Shown here in pieces: positions 26,901 through 32,900 of a DNA stretch of 64,000 nt. Positions within the stretch are counted from its first letter, which is position 1; each line of letters opens with the position of its first letter. The stretch is from Lytechinus variegatus (lineage: Eukaryota; Echinodermata; Echinoidea; Temnopleuroida; Toxopneustidae): positions 40,143,180-40,207,179 of the forward strand of contig NC_054740.1 in NCBI RefSeq assembly GCF_018143015.1, given 5' to 3'. Both the position numbers and the translations under genes were made by a program. The notes below the pieces were generated by a model. The model was not told the origin of the DNA. It worked only from the letters and a program-made list of their open reading frames with translations, and made no database searches.

Positions 26901-29900
26901 AAAAACAGAAAAAAAACATTCATCTGACAACACTTCTTGTAAAACCCATACATTGTACACACAAAAGTCAATGGAAATTGCCATTTTCGGTGACATTGGT
27001 CATGAATATGTGCTATATCTCCGCAAGTGTACCCCCGATTTTCGCAAACAGGTTCTCAAAATGTGCGGGAGATGTGAAAGAAAAAAGTCATGAAATTTCA
27101 GCGTATTATTTTTTTGCATTTAGAAATTATCGCGAAAAATGTCGAGGGGGCCTTTTAGGCCCCCCCCCCCCCCCCCCCGGGCTATATAGGGTTAAATTAA
27201 ACTCAGGTTCAAAGTTGTGGTTTAAGTATGGGAAGCCAAAAGTATCAATTTTTTATTAAGTTGATCATTTCTTATGTTTACTGTGCTATTTCCTGATTCA
27301 TCGATGGTGAAGAAAATCATCTATTTATACTTCCTAGACAATTATGAATGATTTGAGAGACAAATGAGCTGAAATATGATATCTCTATACTGTTAGTGAT
27401 TTTTATAACAATTGGCTATCTATACTTAAACCACAACTTTCAACCTGAGTTTAAGTTAAACCTGTTATCAGAATATGGGCCCAAGGGTCTAAAATAGAAG
27501 GTGGAATGATATGAAAATAGGTTGACAAGAAATAGCCGGAGTGCAATGAAGACAAAGATACAGAACGGAGTAAGAGGTAGAGAGAAGATATAGAGAGAGA
27601 AAGCTCGAGAGAAAGAGAGTGACTCCAGTGGAGAACTGCACAAAACTTACGTTCAAATCCAAATGAAGCATAAGCCCACAAATCGAGCTAAAGACCTTTG
27701 ATCTAATGAAAATTTGCAATTGGATTTATGTTCAATTGCAACTTATGCTTGATGCGGAATTTGTGCGTTTCATAATTAACGCTTGCATCTTGGACCCTTT
27801 ATTGTGACATCGCTTCTTTAAAATATTGATTTGAGATATTAATTTTCACCCACAGTGCATGATATAAGCCTGTAGGAAAAAGTATGTTAGTTGACCTGTA
27901 TTAAAAGGCCTCTCATGGTAATGAGCATAAAGCATTGGTGGCGCATGTAATATGAAATGCACAAATTGAATGTAAGTTTCTTGCAATGCCCGTAGGAAAG
28001 ATAAGAATGTGGCATCTTTACCTAAAGCGTGCCTGGCTTCCTGGAGTGCCTTGATGTTGGTATGAGCTGCACAAAGGTCCGCTTGCAGGGAATTCACCTT
28101 GTTGTTCAGTTCTGTTGTGATTTGCTCAAGCTCCTAAAGCAAATGAATTGAGAAAGATAGTCGAAGTATAATGAGAATTGGATGACTAAACATGGCAACT
28201 ACTACATGTACAACCTGTTATAAAGGTGTCGTGGTCGAGTGGATATGTCCCCAAACTATAGCTCACAGGGTTCAGGATTCAATGCCTACCTCGGCACTAA
28301 CGTCCCTTGGCAAGGCATGATCTTCATTTGCCACACTTGACCCCGGTAAGGGGAATGGGAACCCGTACAAACATATGTGTTTCACTCCACAAACATACCC
28401 TTTTATTCTTAATTTTGGCCTTTATGACACCCGAAACTGCATCAAGGCTGTGAACCGTCCTGATCGAGAACCCTTTGAAGAATTCTTTTTTATCTCTTTT
28501 AATTTCATTTTATGTTTATTCTTATTTTCATTTATTTTAGTGTTAGTATTTTTTAAGGGGGGAATCATGCATGTATAACGCAATATTATATAGCTGAGTG
28601 CCCTTCCCTGGAAGCTAAGTGTGGTCCAGTGGTTTGAGCATTGGACTCATAATCGCAAGGTTGTGAGTTCGAATCCCAACTCTGCCAATGTCTCCACTTT
28701 GATAAAAAGGCCCAAGAGTGATATCTGTCGTCTATTATGTCAGCCACTATGGCTGATTAACCTAGACGTAAAATGTTTCCAAGGTAATTGGTTATTTACC
28801 AGCAAAAAATGCTGTCCTGCCGAGTTGCCACAAACAGAAGATATAAAAATGTCAAAAAAAGGTATATGTTGCATTTTACTACTAAAAAATTTCTTAGATT
28901 TGTTTGTCTCACCTTCTCTTTCTTCTTGAGTTGAAGTTTAGCGGCATCAAGTTCTTCTGATGTACTGTTATGCCTTGAATGTGTACTCTCCAGATTATCA
29001 ACCTATGAATGGGAAACAGAATATTACAATGTATACATTCTCACAAATCAATAAATTATTCATTAAAGAATTACCATTAAAGGAGACACACGAAGAAAAT
29101 TTCACGAAAGTGATGATTATAGACAAATTATATATGGATGGAAAGGTATTGTCTTTTTATACACAAATATGTCACTAAAAAGTCTTATAGATGTCGTGGA
29201 AATGCAAGAAATGAAATTATTAGACACCCTTCTCAGCCCCCCAGACCGACAATCACGCAGCCGAAAACGGTCGAGAATTATGACGTCACACAATCGACGT
29301 GCTCATCATCTCTCTGTGCATCATGCACTGAATCACCTTACTGACCTGTTCAATATCTTCCGAATTTACCGTTTTCTTCATGTAACGTGATATTCAATTT
29401 CTGTTTTCGACAACTTCAGACCAAACGTGATTCAGAACTGTGTTCCTTTGCCCGTTTTTATTGAATTGTGGACTGTAAAGACCAATTTTGTCCACTGCAG
29501 TCGTCATTGTGTTGCTCCACTCCAGTCAGTGAGTGAGTGAGTCGCTGCCCAAATAATATAAGTAGAGAATCTAATCAAGAACTTGAAAATCAAAAGCAGC
29601 AATTAAGAAGTAAGATTTAATAAATACAGGACTGAATAGAATCTCACATGAAAATAAAAAGAGAAAAAAGAGCTGATAGGAATGGGGAAGGAACATAATT
29701 TAAAAAAAAAATCCAGAACCAAAAAAAAAATCAAAGAGTTTCGAACCAGGATCCCCGCACTCATAAAAAAACCTGCGTGCGTACAGATTTGTCCACAGAT
29801 CATGTTCTTATATGGACCGTGTTCATAGCGATATATGAACAAAGTGCGTTCGCTGCAGTTGCCTCGCAATGCTTCGGCAATCCAAGTGCAATTCCAATCA

Positions 29901-32900
29901 TTTCGCGATCATATATTGCCGTGTTTTTTGTGGTTCCTGAACTTGCTACGTAATTAAATTTCATAATTTTTATTCAGTTGTGAAGACGAATGTCTATGCT
30001 TTATATTGATAATAATATCAATGTGGTGCAAGCATGATTTCTAAGTGAAAATATGCTTTGTTTATTCACGTATATTTCTTGAAAACAAATAATTTTTTCT
30101 AAGCTAAATATCGGTTACCAAAATATGTTAAATGTGCATTTCATTTTACTGTTCAGAAAATTCAAACTTTTATCTATGTAATAAGACCAATCTTGAGAGG
30201 AATAAACTATTCTAAGAGCAAAAAACGCTGATTGGAAAGATCGTCTTCAATGGGCTGCTGTCAGCTCAGCTGCTCACTGCTCATGGTGTGACGTCACTCA
30301 GCTGGAGCTCGCCAGAGGACGGACGAAGGCAGAAATATGCCATGATAATAAGTCATTTTTGAGAGCTGATTTCTGCAAACTCTAATCACTATTTTAAAAG
30401 GTGAAGTTATATATCTGATTAGTAATACTTCCCCTTTACAATGATGACCAAAAAAAGTCATTATAAAATACTTTTGATTCTTCGGTTGTCTCCTTTAAGT
30501 AATTCAAAAATATTAAAAGAAACAAAACTTCTACATTCTTACATATTACATATATTACTTTAACCCATGTTCAAAATTACCATTAATTAATGGTAATTTT
30601 CATTAATTAATATAAATAGGAAACAGAAACTTCTACATTCTCACATATTACTTTAACATTTATAAGAACTAAATGCAGACTCAAATGCAAAACAGTTCCG
30701 TTTAAAAAACACTTGCAATGGACAGTATAACACTGCTGATTGGTTCCTAGTCATTGCTCTGATAAAAGATAAGTATACAGCAATGAATCTGATTGGCCTC
30801 TCACACTCACCTTATTCATAAGGACATCCTTGGCTCTTGATAGCTCTACGATTTGCTTCTCTGACTTGGCTAACTGGGCTTGAAGCTGGGCCTTTTCTTT
30901 GTAAGCGGCCTGTAGCTTCCCGTCAAGCTTCTCAGTTTTCTCCTGCGCCTGCTGGAGCCTTCGACCCATCTCCGTCTCCTGAAGCAGAAGGTGTTTGATC
31001 TGTAGAACCAAAACAAAACATTTGAGGCTGGGGCAATGCACTTTCATTTTTAGTAAAGTTTTACTACTAGTGCTTATGTGGACTGCGTGTACGCCATCTA
31101 AATCTGGCACGAACCTCACTGCATGTGATCGGAGAAAAATGGAACAAAAAAAATAATTGAGGGGCAATGTCCTCTTATTTCGCGCGTACTCAAAATAATT
31201 CATAATGCGTTATGACCCTATGAGCTGAAGTGATCAGCGAAACAAAAAAGTTCTATCTCAGCTAGAGATGATTGATGGATAAGCTATCCTTTATCAGGTG
31301 ACTGACTTTTGACCAATCCTAAAGATCCTCAGTATGGGCAATATAATCATATCTACAGCCATTATAAACATGTTATCTTATCCTATCCACCCACTCTAAG
31401 CTGTGTGTCAGGCAAATAGGTGCATGAATAAGTTATAACCAAAATATGTCAATAATACAAACACAACAAAAATTACATGTCAGATGCCCGAAAAGACGCA
31501 CCTCGAAGACGAATCTTTCACACTGTGTTTTTTTCTCTTATTCGACACCTGACATTAGATCTTTTATGTTAATGAAAGATGAGTACTCACTCACCTTTGC
31601 TTCTAACTGTTTTATTTTGCCATTTTCTGCTTGATGACGAGGTGTACTCACAGTAGAAGCATTCCTTCTTCTCTCAACTCCTTTAACCTGTAAAGTAAAA
31701 AAAAAAAAAAACATTTTCAATGTACATGCGATACTCTGCAAAGTCCTTTGCCAAAGTGTAATGTAATAGGGACTTCATTCAAAGTTATGACGTTTCAAAA
31801 ATGTTGATATCTGCAACACCACTGCGGCTACTGCAGAGCTGCCAACCTGAAAAGGAACATTTCAGTATTTTTGAAGCTGAAAATCAGTATTTCGGTGAGG
31901 AAATCAGTATTTAAAAAAAAATACCATAGGACCACACATACAACTGAAACTTTAGAAATCAGTATTTTACATGAAACTATCAGTATTCTTCTCACTTTTC
32001 AGTACTAAATACTGAAAATCAGTGCTACTTGGCAGCTCTGTACTGTCACTGGAAAAATTTTGTTTCTGCTCTGGATATCAATCTGTTTGATTACAGTATC
32101 TTCCAATGATTCAGAGGTAGATTACATCACTACTCAATCCTGGCATGCTATTACAGTTTTTATGTCTTTTTTTAGACAAAATTAATCAAAAACAACTTCA
32201 CAAGTCGTAGAAAGAACCCTGAGATGGACTGCTAACAGTTCCATACAGGACCAATTCCTCAACTATCCTATATTGTACTATGCCAACTTCGCTTGATGCA
32301 AAATTTATCCCATTGCAAACGTAACATACAGTACGTTAAGGTGATGGCACGATACAAAATCGTTGCGCTGAGTAAGAAGGTCGGTACAACACACGTAGGC
32401 CCGATGGCTAAATGGGTTTTGCAGATGTTGTGTTACCGCTGAGCATGCTATCAAAGGGATTATGCCTCTTGCTTTCAATAATTATTTCTTCATTTTAATG
32501 GATTAATGTGATTATTCTTCAGAGGCAATGTACAACACAAATACTAGTAGTAAACAAATACGCCTCATCGAATAAAGCTCTTTCATATCATATGAAAAAA
32601 CTTGCACCATCGCACTCGTGCCTATTTGCTATGTGTATAACACACCATGTCAAAAGTCAGAGCTATAGACAAAACCATAAGGACTACAGGAAAGCTGCAA
32701 TGAAAAGACGCATCTTATATCATCCTTATTTTTCTTATAGGGGAATTCCTGCTTAAAGACACAGCACAGATTATTTGACAAGTTGCCTCAAATCTGATAC
32801 AAAAATTTTACTATCTCACCATAGATGCATTGGACTTGTTTGGGGTTCTTAGTTCACTCATCGAGGAGCTCTTGAACATTACGCTGTCCTCCAAACTACT

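Noticed and set aside
28619..28690. Functional tRNA gene
   Set aside because: A and B boxes are present, but no paired acceptor stem or terminator; it belongs to a SINE.
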